A program made the position numbers and the translations under genes. From Pseudomonadota bacterium (GTDB taxonomy: Bacteria; Pseudomonadota; Gammaproteobacteria; Burkholderiales; Burkholderiaceae), in assembly GCA_021783435.1 (NCBI GenBank), contig JAJXUC010000038.1, positions 1 through 26,523 of the forward strand: a stretch of 26,523 nucleotides of DNA, given 5' to 3'. Below are positions 1 through 12,000 of the stretch, piece by piece. The notes below the pieces were generated by a model. It was given only the letters and a program-made list of their open reading frames with translations, did not search any database and was not told the DNA's origin. Within the stretch, counting starts at the first letter, position 1; every line of letters begins with the position of its first letter.

Positions 1-38
1 GAGGCTCGCAGCGCCCTGTAGACAGCCGGGGCGCGATG

Positions 39-2783
<2,745 letters not shown>

Positions 2784-2873
2784 GGGTCAGGTGTCTGGGG
2801 CAACCCGCGTTGCTTGACGCGGTGCGAGAATGTAAAGCGATTCCCAAAACCAGAAGATTCTAGGCAACGCTCC
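2784..2873. promoter_or_regulatory. Divergent promoter region between metH C-terminal half and cNMP-binding gene
   Basis: These 90 bases must hold the upstream signals for two genes that point away from each other. On the plus strand there is a good -35-like TTGACG at 2814-2819, but no good -10 hexamer at 16-18 bp spacing. On the minus strand TACATT (2834 to 2829) could be a -10 for metH. No riboswitch-like structure (SAH or cobalamin) was recognised. Only the location is firm; the boxes are weak. Confidence 0.3.
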
Positions 2874-3470
2874 ATGCCCTTGTTTCGCCGCCCACCCGCG
2901 TCACGCGTCTCGCCCACCTTGCGCGACTGGACGCCGCGCATCGTCGATGTGCTGCTGCGCATGCCCTCGTGGCTGCGTCTGAACAAGACCGAGGCGCGCA
3001 TCCTCGCCGGGTATATGGACATTCAGTTCGTGCCGGCCGGCATCGTCTTCATCCGCCAGGACGATCCCACCCACGCCGACGGCATGATGCTGCTGCTGGA
3101 CGGCGAGGTCAGCGTGGAGAAAAGCGCCAACCAGCAGGCCGACAGCCTGGTCGTGTCCATTGCCCAGCCCGGCGCGCTGTTGGGCGAAATGGGCATTCTG
3201 AACGACGCGCCGCGCTCCGCCAGTTGCGTGGCCTACACCGACGTGGTGCTGGCGCTGCTCACGCGCGAGGCGCTGGAGCGCCTGGTCAGCGAGTTTCCGC
3301 CGGTGGCCGCCAAGCTCGCGCTGGGCATCGCCTCGCGCCTGGCCGAGCGCCTGCGCTCGACCTCCAGCAAACTCTCCACGCTGTCGCAAGTCACGGCGGC
3401 CATGCATCCCACGCTCGACGCCTCCACGCTCGCAGGCGGGCTCAAGCGCAACAAGGCGCGCCGGCAGTAG
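2874..3470 (+). CDS. Stand-alone cyclic-nucleotide-binding domain protein (Crp-like, no HTH)
   Basis: A 198-residue protein with one cyclic-nucleotide-binding domain (about 35-165) and no recognisable DNA-binding helix-turn-helix. The phosphate-binding cassette is visible as GEMGILNDAPRSAS (104-117), with Glu105 and the Arg114-Ser115 pair that contact the ligand in CRP/PKA-type domains, so ligand binding is plausible; which nucleotide is unknown. The C-terminal tail (175-198) is basic and probably disordered. The reading frame is open upstream to 2094, but that part is antisense to metH; ATG 2874 is the first start after the intergenic region. Its stop codon directly abuts the ATG of the diguanylate cyclase at 3471, so the two are probably co-transcribed and translationally coupled. 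Inference: it senses a nucleotide second messenger and works with that enzyme. Confidence 0.85.
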   Translation: MPLFRRPPASRVSPTLRDWTPRIVDVLLRMPSWLRLNKTEARILAGYMDIQFVPAGIVFIRQDDPTHADGMMLLLDGEVSVEKSANQQADSLVVSIAQPGALLGEMGILNDAPRSASCVAYTDVVLALLTREALERLVSEFPPVAAKLALGIASRLAERLRSTSSKLSTLSQVTAAMHPTLDASTLAGGLKRNKARRQ

Positions 3471-4988
3471 ATGGCATTGCCCATGCGTCCTCCCCCGTCC
3501 CCGAGCGCCTCGATGCCGCCCCTACAGCGCCTCGGCCACGACGATGTTCTCGCCTGCATGGAGCGGGGTGCATCCCTGGCCGAGGTCATGGCCTGTCTGC
3601 TCGAAGCCTTGCAGCAGCGCGACCCGGTCACGCTCGCGGCGCTTGCGGCGCAGAGCGCGCGCATCGCCGACTACGCTGCCCGGGTCGAGCAGGAGCGCAG
3701 CGAACACGTTCACATCCTGGACCTGGCCATCGGGGGCAGCGGCACCGGTGTCTGGGATCGAGACGTCCAGGCTGGAACCATTCGCTATTCCCCAGGCTGG
3801 GCGGCCATACTGGGTTTTGACGCCGACGAACTCTCGACGCGAATCGAGGACAGCTACGGGCGCATCCATCCTGACGACCTGCCCAAGGTTCGCGCCGCGA
3901 TGCAGGCGCATTTCGAGCAGCGCACGCCCGACTACACCGTGGAGCACCGCATCCGCTGCAAGGGCGGCAGCTACAAATGGATTGCCAGCCGCGGCAAGGT
4001 GGTGCGTCGCGATGCCCAGGGCCAGGCGCTGCGCATGGTGGGCACCACCACCGACATTTCTGCCCTGCGCGTGCTCTCGGAGCAGCTGCAGCAGCATGTC
4101 GAGCTGGTCACGCTCCTGACCGACCAGGTGCCGGGCCTGGTGTTGCAGTACCGTCTGTCGCCACAAGGGTTGGCGGCCGTGACCTATGCCAGCGCCGGCA
4201 TCCGCGAGATCTACGAACTCACCCCCGAGCAGGTGGCGCAGGACCCGTCGTTGATCGAGCGTGCCATCCATCCGAGTGACCGGGCCGGCTATCTTGCCTC
4301 GCTCGCCGAGTCGGCCGAGCGGTTGACGCCCTGGCACCGCGAGTACCGCGTGCAACTGCCCGCGCAGGGCGTGCGCTGGCGCCAGGCGGATGCCCGCCCC
4401 AGCCGCCTGCAGGACGGCAGCACCGTGTGGCACGGCTTCGTCACCGACATCACCGAGCGCAAGGAAACCGAACGGCAATTGCTCCAGCTCGCCTCGGTCG
4501 ATGATCTGACGCAACTGCCCAACCAACGCAGCTTCATGGCGCGCATGGAGCAGGAGCTGGCGCGTCTGCGCGGCTCCCCCCAGGCCAGGGCGACGGTCCT
4601 GATGTGCGATCTCGACCATTTCAAGCGCGTCAACGATCGCTACGGCCATGTCAGGGGCGATCGGGTCTTGCAGCACTTTGCCGCCATTCTGCGCAGTCAG
4701 CTGCGCAAGGACGATGGCGTGGGTCGTGTCGGTGGCGAGGAGTTCGCCGTGGTGCTTCCCGGGGCGGACCCTGCGCAAGCTCTGCTCTTCGCCAGCCGCG
4801 TGCAGCAGCGAACCCTGGATACGCCCTGGGTCGAGGGCGACATGCGCATCGCCCTGACCGTGAGCATCGGCATCGCCAGCATGCTGGCGGACGACGCCGA
4901 CATCGCCGCGTCGCTGTCACGCAGCGACAAGGCCCTCTACCGGGCCAAGCGCGCGGGGCGCAATCGCATCGAACTCGGCGTGGCTTAG
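3471..4988 (+). CDS. Diguanylate cyclase with two PAS domains (PAS-PAC-PAS-GGDEF)
   Basis: A 505-residue soluble signalling enzyme predicted to make cyclic di-GMP from two GTP. Domains in order: an N-terminal helical stretch (about 20-80), a first PAS/PAC unit (about 85-200), a second PAS-like unit (about 212-335), and a GGDEF domain (about 338-505). The active-site motif is intact as GGEEF at 421-425, and an RxxD inhibitory site (R412-D415) lies exactly five residues before it, so product inhibition is expected. No membrane segment or signal peptide is visible, so input is probably cytoplasmic through the PAS domains; no haem- or flavin-specific residue can be assigned. The ATG directly follows the upstream stop codon, with no Shine-Dalgarno, pointing to coupling with the cNMP-binding gene; ATG 3483 and ATG 3513 are possible later starts. 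It converges on the other metH half, whose stop lies 3 bp away. Confidence 0.93.
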   Translation: MALPMRPPPSPSASMPPLQRLGHDDVLACMERGASLAEVMACLLEALQQRDPVTLAALAAQSARIADYAARVEQERSEHVHILDLAIGGSGTGVWDRDVQAGTIRYSPGWAAILGFDADELSTRIEDSYGRIHPDDLPKVRAAMQAHFEQRTPDYTVEHRIRCKGGSYKWIASRGKVVRRDAQGQALRMVGTTTDISALRVLSEQLQQHVELVTLLTDQVPGLVLQYRLSPQGLAAVTYASAGIREIYELTPEQVAQDPSLIERAIHPSDRAGYLASLAESAERLTPWHREYRVQLPAQGVRWRQADARPSRLQDGSTVWHGFVTDITERKETERQLLQLASVDDLTQLPNQRSFMARMEQELARLRGSPQARATVLMCDLDHFKRVNDRYGHVRGDRVLQHFAAILRSQLRKDDGVGRVGGEEFAVVLPGADPAQALLFASRVQQRTLDTPWVEGDMRIALTVSIGIASMLADDADIAASLSRSDKALYRAKRAGRNRIELGVA

Positions 4989-4991
4989 GGC

Positions 4992-6095
<1,104 letters not shown>

Positions 6096-6101
6096 GCAGC
6101 G

Positions 6102-6107
6102 ATTTTA
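6102..6107 (-). promoter_or_regulatory. -10-like box TAAAAT just upstream of metH N-terminal half
   Basis: On the minus strand the sequence reads CCTAAAATCGCTGCATG. The hexamer TAAAAT ends 6 bases before the ATG, so transcription starting about 7 bases downstream would begin at the start codon itself. No clear TTGACA-like -35 and no Shine-Dalgarno is visible. Leaderless initiation is an inference. Confidence 0.45.
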
Positions 6108-6240
6108 GGAGCGGTGGCCCTGGTGCGCGGCGAGCTCAGCCAGGATTTGCGGGACCGTATGCCTGCCGATTCCTCGTTGCCGGTCAAGCCTGCGTCGAGC
6201 AGGCGCGGACGGCAGTTCGCCGCCGGCGCCCTGCCGCACA

Positions 6241-7161
6241 TCACGCTTGCGGCAACAGCATCACCAGTTTGAGGTCGCTGCGCACGGCGGGGCGCAAGGT
6301 CAGTTGCTCGTAGATCCGCGCGCCGAGCCGTGGGTGCAGGAAGCGACGTTCGCCGCCCTCGCGTGCCAGCACATCCTGGCTTCGCCAGCAGCGGTCGAAG
6401 TCGGGGCTGGCGGCCGCCAGCGCCGCGATCAACTCCGCCAGCGGCGCACTGTCCGCATGGCGCCCGCAGTCGGCGCGAAACTCGGCCACCAGGCGCTGCG
6501 CGCGCGCTTCCCAGTCGTGGATGAGCTGCCGCGCCGGCGGAAAGACAAACAGGAAGTGCAGCAGGTTCGGGGGCGTCGCGGACCGTTCGGCTCTGGCGAC
6601 ACGTTCGCCGCTGCGCTTGACGGCGGCTGGCGCCGGTGCCTGGGCGGGTGTCGACCCTGCCGCACCCGCCGTGGCATCCGCGTCGCCCCAGTCGAGAAAC
6701 AAGTCGCGAGCCAGCGCGTTCGCCGCCACCACGTCCCAGCGTCGGTCGAGCACATAGGCCGGGCATTGCAGCGCCTGCACGCTGCGCAGCACGGCGGGGG
6801 CAGCCCGGCTGGTCGGCAGCGGTTCCGCCGGGTCGCGTCGCCCGGCAAGGTCGAACACATAGGCACGTTCGGCCGCCGACAATTGCAGCGCCTGCGCCAG
6901 CCGCGCCAGCACCGCCGCCGAGGCGGCCACGGCACGCCCCTGCTCCAGCCAGGTGATCCAGGTGGTGCTCACGGCACACAGTTGCGCCAGCTCCTCGCGC
7001 CGCAAGCCGGGCGTGCGGCGTCGCGCCGAAGCCGCGAGTCCGGCAGCCTGGGGCTGCAGGCGCTGGCGGTGCAGGCGGATGAAATCGCCCAGGTGCTGGC
7101 GTTGCTGCTCCGGTGTCACGGCGGGGCCGGGTTCGATGGATGCCGCGCTGGATTCGGCCAT
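6241..7161 (-). CDS. XRE-family regulator with MmyB-like ligand-binding domain
   Basis: A 306-residue predicted transcription regulator. The N-terminal helix-turn-helix (about 24-95) includes RRRTPGLRREELAQL (48-62) followed by STTWITWLEQGR, the usual signature of MmyB-type regulators; the rest (about 125-300) is the PAS-like MmyB ligand-binding domain with QALQCPAYVLDRRWDVVAAN. An insert of Ala/Pro-rich sequence interrupts the ligand-binding domain. The frame is open further upstream to 7344, but ATG 7161 fits the family N-terminus best. No Shine-Dalgarno precedes it; instead two tandem 13-bp copies of CATTTCACCTCCA lie directly upstream on the minus strand. The gene diverges from the methyltransferase at 7382, which is its most likely target besides itself. 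Confidence 0.9.
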   Translation of the reverse strand: MAESSAASIEPGPAVTPEQQRQHLGDFIRLHRQRLQPQAAGLAASARRRTPGLRREELAQLCAVSTTWITWLEQGRAVAASAAVLARLAQALQLSAAERAYVFDLAGRRDPAEPLPTSRAAPAVLRSVQALQCPAYVLDRRWDVVAANALARDLFLDWGDADATAGAAGSTPAQAPAPAAVKRSGERVARAERSATPPNLLHFLFVFPPARQLIHDWEARAQRLVAEFRADCGRHADSAPLAELIAALAAASPDFDRCWRSQDVLAREGGERRFLHPRLGARIYEQLTLRPAVRSDLKLVMLLPQA

Positions 7162-7163
7162 GA

Positions 7164-7189
7164 TGGAGGTGAAATGTGGAGGTGAAATG
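7164..7189. repeat. Perfect tandem duplication of a 13-bp unit at the start of the XRE gene
   Basis: The plus strand reads TGGAGGTGAAATG twice in a row (7164-7176 and 7177-7189), starting two bases upstream of the regulator's start codon. On the regulator's own strand the unit contains CACCTCC, which is the anti-Shine-Dalgarno sequence of 16S rRNA rather than a ribosome-binding site; on the opposite strand each unit is a Shine-Dalgarno followed by ATG. Confidence 0.8.
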
Positions 7190-7208
7190 GGGCTGGCATT
7201 CGAGGCGT

Positions 7209-7274
7209 CAGGATAGCGTATCGCATACCAGGATAAACGATGATCTTGTACCAGGATGATTGTTCGCCTATGGT
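7209..7274 (+). promoter_or_regulatory. Intergenic control region: three CAGGAT motifs and a candidate promoter
   Basis: CAGGAT occurs at 7209-7214, 7229-7234 and 7252-7257, the last two as part of the longer TACCAGGAT (7226-7234 and 7249-7257). The starts are 20 and 23 bp apart, about two helical turns, as expected for operators bound on one face of the DNA. A candidate promoter for the methyltransferase, TTGTAC (7247-7252), 16 bp, TATGGT (7269-7274), overlaps the third copy. Operator function is an inference; the divergently encoded XRE protein is the obvious candidate binder. Confidence 0.45.
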
Positions 7275-7381
7275 GTGCACCGTGGCCTGTCTGCCGCACG
7301 CCGCTGATGGGCTCGGTCCCCAGCGATCGAGGGCCGCGTTCCACGTCATGTCATCCACCCCATCACGCTCTTGCACCCACC

Positions 7382-8149
7382 ATGGACCAGCACCAACTCG
7401 CCGCCGAGCAATTCGGCTCCACCGCCCAGGCCTATCTCACCAGCGCGGTACACGCCCGGGGGGCGGACCTGGAGCGTTTGCGCGAACTCGGGCGCAAGCG
7501 CCCCGGTGCGCGCGCGCTCGACCTGGGTTGCGGCGCCGGCCATGCCGGTTTCGCCCTGGCCGAAGCCGGCATGCAGGTGACGGCCTATGACCTGTCAGCG
7601 CCGATGCTCGAGGTGGTGGCGCAGGAGGCGCAGCGCCGCGGCCTGCAGGGACTGCAAACCCGCCAGGGCGCGGCCGAGCGCCAGCCCTTCGACGACGCGG
7701 CGTTCGATCTGATCGTCACCCGATTCTCGGCGCACCACTGGCTGGACCTGCCCGGCGCACTGGGCGAGGCGCGCCGTGTGCTGCGGCCTGACGGCACGCT
7801 GGTCGTGATCGATGCCGTCGCCCCCGAATCGCCCCTGCTCGACACCCTGCTGCAGACCGTGGAAATGTTGCGCGACGCCTCGCATGTCCGCGACTACCGG
7901 GAGTCGGAATGGCGCGCCATGCTGCAAGCGGCCGGGTTTGCCGCGCCCGAGACGCAGCGCTGGACCCTGCCCATGGTGTTCGACACCTGGGTGGCGCGCA
8001 TGCGCACCCCCGCGCTGCGCGTGCAGGCCATTCGCGACGTGCTGGCCCAGGCAGCGGCAGAGGCGCGCTCGCATTTTCAGGTCCAGCCCGATGGCTCCTT
8101 CCTGCTGGATGCGGCGTGGATGCAGAGCCATGTCGGGCCATCGGCTTGA
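7382..8149 (+). CDS. Class I SAM-dependent methyltransferase
   Basis: A 255-residue cytoplasmic methyltransferase of the UbiE/COQ5-like (Methyltransf_11) group. SAM-binding motif I is clear as ALDLGCGAGH (about 44-53), followed by the acidic residue of motif II in VTAYDLSAPM, FDLIVTRFSAHHW, and the post-motif RVLRPDGTLVVID. The substrate cannot be read from the sequence; relatives methylate quinone precursors or small molecules. ATG 7382 starts a protein with the usual family N-terminus (MDQHQLAAEQFGSTAQAYL). The frame is open to 7256, but that part overlaps the control region. It stands alone on the plus strand, divergent from the MmyB-type regulator, a common arrangement for a regulator and its target. 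It is probably induced by a ligand of that regulator, which is an inference. Confidence 0.9.
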   Translation: MDQHQLAAEQFGSTAQAYLTSAVHARGADLERLRELGRKRPGARALDLGCGAGHAGFALAEAGMQVTAYDLSAPMLEVVAQEAQRRGLQGLQTRQGAAERQPFDDAAFDLIVTRFSAHHWLDLPGALGEARRVLRPDGTLVVIDAVAPESPLLDTLLQTVEMLRDASHVRDYRESEWRAMLQAAGFAAPETQRWTLPMVFDTWVARMRTPALRVQAIRDVLAQAAAEARSHFQVQPDGSFLLDAAWMQSHVGPSA

Positions 8150-8264
8150 CGTCCGCGACCCCAGGTCGGCGGCCTGACCGGAGAGCGCAACGGGGCTGCA
8201 TGGGGGTTGGATGGGCGGTTCTCGACGCGGCCGCCTTATCGCCATTCCGGCCAGGTTGGCGGGC

Positions 8265-8270
8265 TAAGAT
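8265..8270 (+). promoter_or_regulatory. -10-like box TAAGAT upstream of the copper chaperone
   Basis: GGGCTAAGATG resembles the CCTA(A/C)AATG boxes elsewhere in the window. It lies 88 bases upstream of the PCu(A)C start codon, which has its own strong Shine-Dalgarno. No good -35 is seen. Confidence 0.3.
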
Positions 8271-8358
8271 GCATGCGCGTGCGCCACTCCCGACAGCGCG
8301 GCGGCATCCAACATGTCATCACATCCCCTTTTTGCCCCGTTCCAGAAGGAGCATTGCC

Positions 8359-8877
8359 ATGCGTTCGAACCCTAGCCGCAACCCCCGCCGTGGCCTGCTC
8401 ACGGCATGCGCAGCCGCGCTGGCCCTGGTTGCGCTCCCCGACCTGGCTGTTGCCGCGCCGGTCGTGCAGGCCAGCGGGGCGTGGATTCGATGGTTGCCGG
8501 CAGGCCTGCCGGCGGGCGGTTACGTCACCTTGCGCAACACCGGCGCCAGACCCGTGGAGCTGATCGGCGCCGACAGTCCCGACTATGGCAACGCCATGCT
8601 GCATCAGAGCATGAGCAAGGGCGGCATGAGCGAAATGCTGCATGTCGAACAGGTGCTCATCCCCGCGCACGGCAGCGTGGCGTTCAAGCCCGGGAGCTAT
8701 CACATCATGCTGATGCAGCCGAAGAAAGACGTGAAGCCTGGCGACAAAGTGCCCATCACCCTGCAGTTCGCCGGCGGCATGACCCTGCGCGTGGACTTCG
8801 AGGTGCGCAAGGCCGATGCCACCGGCCCCGGTGGCATGACGGGCATGGACATGAAGGCCATGCCCCACAAACCTTGA
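8359..8877 (+). CDS. Periplasmic copper chaperone PCu(A)C
   Basis: A 172-residue secreted protein that binds Cu(I) in the periplasm and helps metallate cytochrome oxidase or other cuproproteins. The family motif H-x10-M-x21-H-x-M is present exactly: His82, Met93, His115, Met117. A Sec signal peptide covers about 1-33 (RNPRRG, then a hydrophobic core, then AVAA before PVVQ). A Met/His-rich tail (MTGMDMKAMPH, about 160-170) may add copper ligands. A strong Shine-Dalgarno (AGAAGGAG, 8344-8351) fixes the ATG. It is a single gene here; no SCO or oxidase gene is adjacent, so its partner in this genome cannot be named from the window. Confidence 0.94.
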   Translation: MRSNPSRNPRRGLLTACAAALALVALPDLAVAAPVVQASGAWIRWLPAGLPAGGYVTLRNTGARPVELIGADSPDYGNAMLHQSMSKGGMSEMLHVEQVLIPAHGSVAFKPGSYHIMLMQPKKDVKPGDKVPITLQFAGGMTLRVDFEVRKADATGPGGMTGMDMKAMPHKP

Positions 8878-8977
8878 GGCCAAGGCTGCCGAGGTGCCGG
8901 GTGGCTGCAGCCAGTGTGGCCGCGCGGAGCGAAACAGGGTGAACAGGCCCTGGTCACGCGGGGAAACCCCCGTTTCC

Positions 8978-8983
8978 TACAAT
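8978..8983 (+). promoter_or_regulatory. -10-like box TACAAT upstream of the DUF3683 oxidoreductase
   Basis: The sequence CCTACAATGG carries a near-consensus -10 hexamer. A transcript starting about 7 bases after it would begin near 8990, which makes ATG 9003, not ATG 8982, the usable start codon. No -35 consensus is visible. Confidence 0.45.
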
Positions 8984-9002
8984 GGCCGCTTTTGGTGCCG
9001 CC

Positions 9003-12000
9003 ATGAACGCCCCCCAAGCCCCGCTGTTGAATCTCCAGGCGCAAACGCCCGTCACTGCCGTGACCGACCAGCCTGCGCGCCTGCGCGAGATTCCCTATAA
9101 CTACACCTCGTTTTCCGACCGCGAAATCGTCATCCGCCTGCTCGGTGCCGAAGCCTGGGGCTGGCTCGACCAATTGCGCCAGGAGCGCCGCACCGGGCGC
9201 AGCGCGCGCATGCTCTACGAGGTGCTGGGGGACATCTGGGTGATCCAGCGCAACCCCTATCTCCAGGACGACCTGCTGCACTCGGCCAAGCGCCGCGGCG
9301 CCCTGGTCGACGCCCTGTGGCACCGCCTGCGCGAAATCGACAAGCGCCGCAGCGCGCCGGACATGAACGACCCCCAGGCGCAGGCGCGCGACGCCCTGGT
9401 GCTGCAACTGCTGGAGCGCGCCCGCGCCACCGTGGGCGCGTTCGCTGCCTGGTTCGACGAGGTCGCCGCATTACGCCGGCGGGCGCAGCGCGAATTCGCT
9501 CGCCACACCCGCAAAGACAACATCCGCTTCGACGGCCTGGCCCGCGTCTCGCACATGACCGACGCCACCGACTGGCGCGTGGAGGTGCCCTTCGTCGTGC
9601 TCTGTCCCGACACCGAAGCCGAGATGGCGCCGCTGGTGCAGGCCTGCGTGGCGCTGGGCCTGACCATCGTGCCGCGCGGCGGCGGCACCGGCTACACCGG
9701 CGGCGCGGTGCCGCTGGTGTGGAACAGCGCCGTCATCAACACCGAAAAGCTCGAGGAGCTGGGCGCGGTGGAAGTCATCGCCCTGCCCGGCGTGGCCGAG
9801 CCCGTGGCCACCATCCGCAGCGGCGCCGGCGTGGTGACGCAGCGCGTGACCGACGCCGCCGACCGCGCCGGTCTGGTGTTCGCGGTCGACCCCACCTCCG
9901 CCGACGCCTCCTGCATCGGCGGCAATATCGCCATGAACGCCGGTGGCAAGAAGGCCGTGCTGTGGGGCACCGCGATCGACAACCTCGCCTGGTGGCGCAT
10001 GGTGGACCCGCAAGGCCGCTGGGTCGAAGTCACCCGCCTGGATCACAACCTCGGCAAGATTCACGACGTCGAGCTGGCGCGCTTTCAGGTGGAGACCTTC
10101 GCCGCCGACATGCGCACCCTGCTGAGCAGCCAAGTGCTGGAGATCGAGGGCGCGCGCTTTCGCAAGGCCGGCCTCGGCAAGGACGTGACCGACAAATTCC
10201 TCGCCGGCCTGCCCGGCATCCAGAAGGAAGGCTGCGACGGCCTCATCACCAGCGCGCGCTGGGTGTTGCACCGCATGCCGCCGCAGGTGCGCACCTTCTG
10301 CCTGGAGTTTTTCGGCCAGGCGCGCGAGGCCATACCCAGCATCGTCGAGATCAAGAACTTCCTCGAGAACCGCCCCGGCGGCGCCATCCTCGCCGGTTTG
10401 GAACATCTGGACGAGCGCTATCTGAGAGCCGTGGGCTATGCGCCCAAGAGCAAGCGCGGCGCCTTCCCGAAAATGGTGCTGTTCGGCGACATCGTGGGCG
10501 AGGACGATGCCGCCGTGGCGCGCGCCACGGCCGAGGTGGTGCGCATGGCCAATGCCCGCGTCGGCGAGGGCTTCGTCGCCGTCAGTGCCGAGGCGCGCAA
10601 GAAATTCTGGCTCGACCGCAAGCGCACCGCCGCCATTGCCCGCCACACCAACGCCTTCAAGATCAACGAAGACGTGGTGATTCCACTGCCGCGCATGGGC
10701 GAGTATGTCGACGGCATCGAACGCATCAATATCGAACTCTCGCTGACCAACAAGCTCCAGCTCGCCGCCGAACTGGACCGCTTCCTGCGCGGACGCCTGC
10801 CGCTGGCGCGGAACGAGGAGCTGAGCGAAGGCGAGGCCCCCGTCGCCGCCGACGAGCTGGAAGCCGTGCGCGAACAGGCGCTGGATCTGCTCGGCGGCGT
10901 GCACGCGCGCTGGAGCTTCCTGCTGCAGGCGCTGGATGCGCCGCTGTCGCAGGCCCTGCCGCACTTCGCCGCGCTCGGGCTGGCCCCGGCCGAAACCGCG
11001 GCGATGCAGATGCTGCACCGCCAGCCGCGGGCGCAGCTGTTTCATCTGCTGCAGGACCACAGCCTGCGGGTGTCGTGGAAGGCAGACATCCGCCGGCCCC
11101 TGCACGCGCTGTTCGCCGGCGGTGCCTTCGAGCCGCTGCGCCGCGAGCTTGACGCCATCCACAAGCGCGTGCTCAAGGGCCGCGTCTGGGCGGCGCTGCA
11201 CATGCACGCCGGCGACGGCAACGTGCACACCAACATCCCGGTGAACTCGGACGATTACGCCATGCTGCAAGCCGCGCAGGCTGCGGTGGCGCGCATCATG
11301 GCCCTGGCGCGCAATCTGGACGGCGTGATTTCCGGCGAGCACGGCATTGGCATCACCAAGCTGGAGTTTCTGACCGACGCCGAGATCGGCCCGTTCCGCG
11401 ACTACAAGCTGCGCGTCGACCCCGAGGGCCGCTTCAACAAAGGCAAACTGCTGCACGATCCGAAGCTGCCCGCCGACCTGACCAACGCCTACACGCCGAG
11501 CTTCGGGCTCATGGGGCACGAGTCGCTGATCATGCAGCAAAGCGACATCGGCGCCATCTCCAACTCGGTCAAGGACTGCCTGCGCTGCGGCAAGTGCAAA
11601 CCGGTCTGCGCCACCCATGTGCCGCGCGCCAACCTGCTGTATTCGCCGCGCAACAAGATCCTCGCCACCTCGCTGCTGGTCGAAGCCTTCCTGTACGAAG
11701 AGCAGACCCGGCGCGGCATCAGCATCCACCACTGGGAAGAGTTCGAGGACGTGGCCGACCATTGCACCGTCTGCCACAAATGTCTGTCTCCCTGCCCGGT
11801 GGACATCGACTTCGGCGACGTGTCCATGAACATGCGCAGCCTGCTGCGCAAGATGGGCAAGAAAAGCTTCAATCCCGGCAGCAGCGCCGCCATGTTCTTC
11901 CTCAACGCCACCGACCCGCGCACCATCAAGACCGTGCGCACCGGGCTCATGCAATGGGGCTTCAAGGCGCAGAACGCGGCGGTGAAGCTGCTGCGCGGCC

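Noticed and set aside
6096..6240. Possible SAH or cobalamin riboswitch upstream of metH
   Set aside because: No conserved riboswitch motifs were found, and the TAAAAT box next to the ATG leaves no room for a structured leader.
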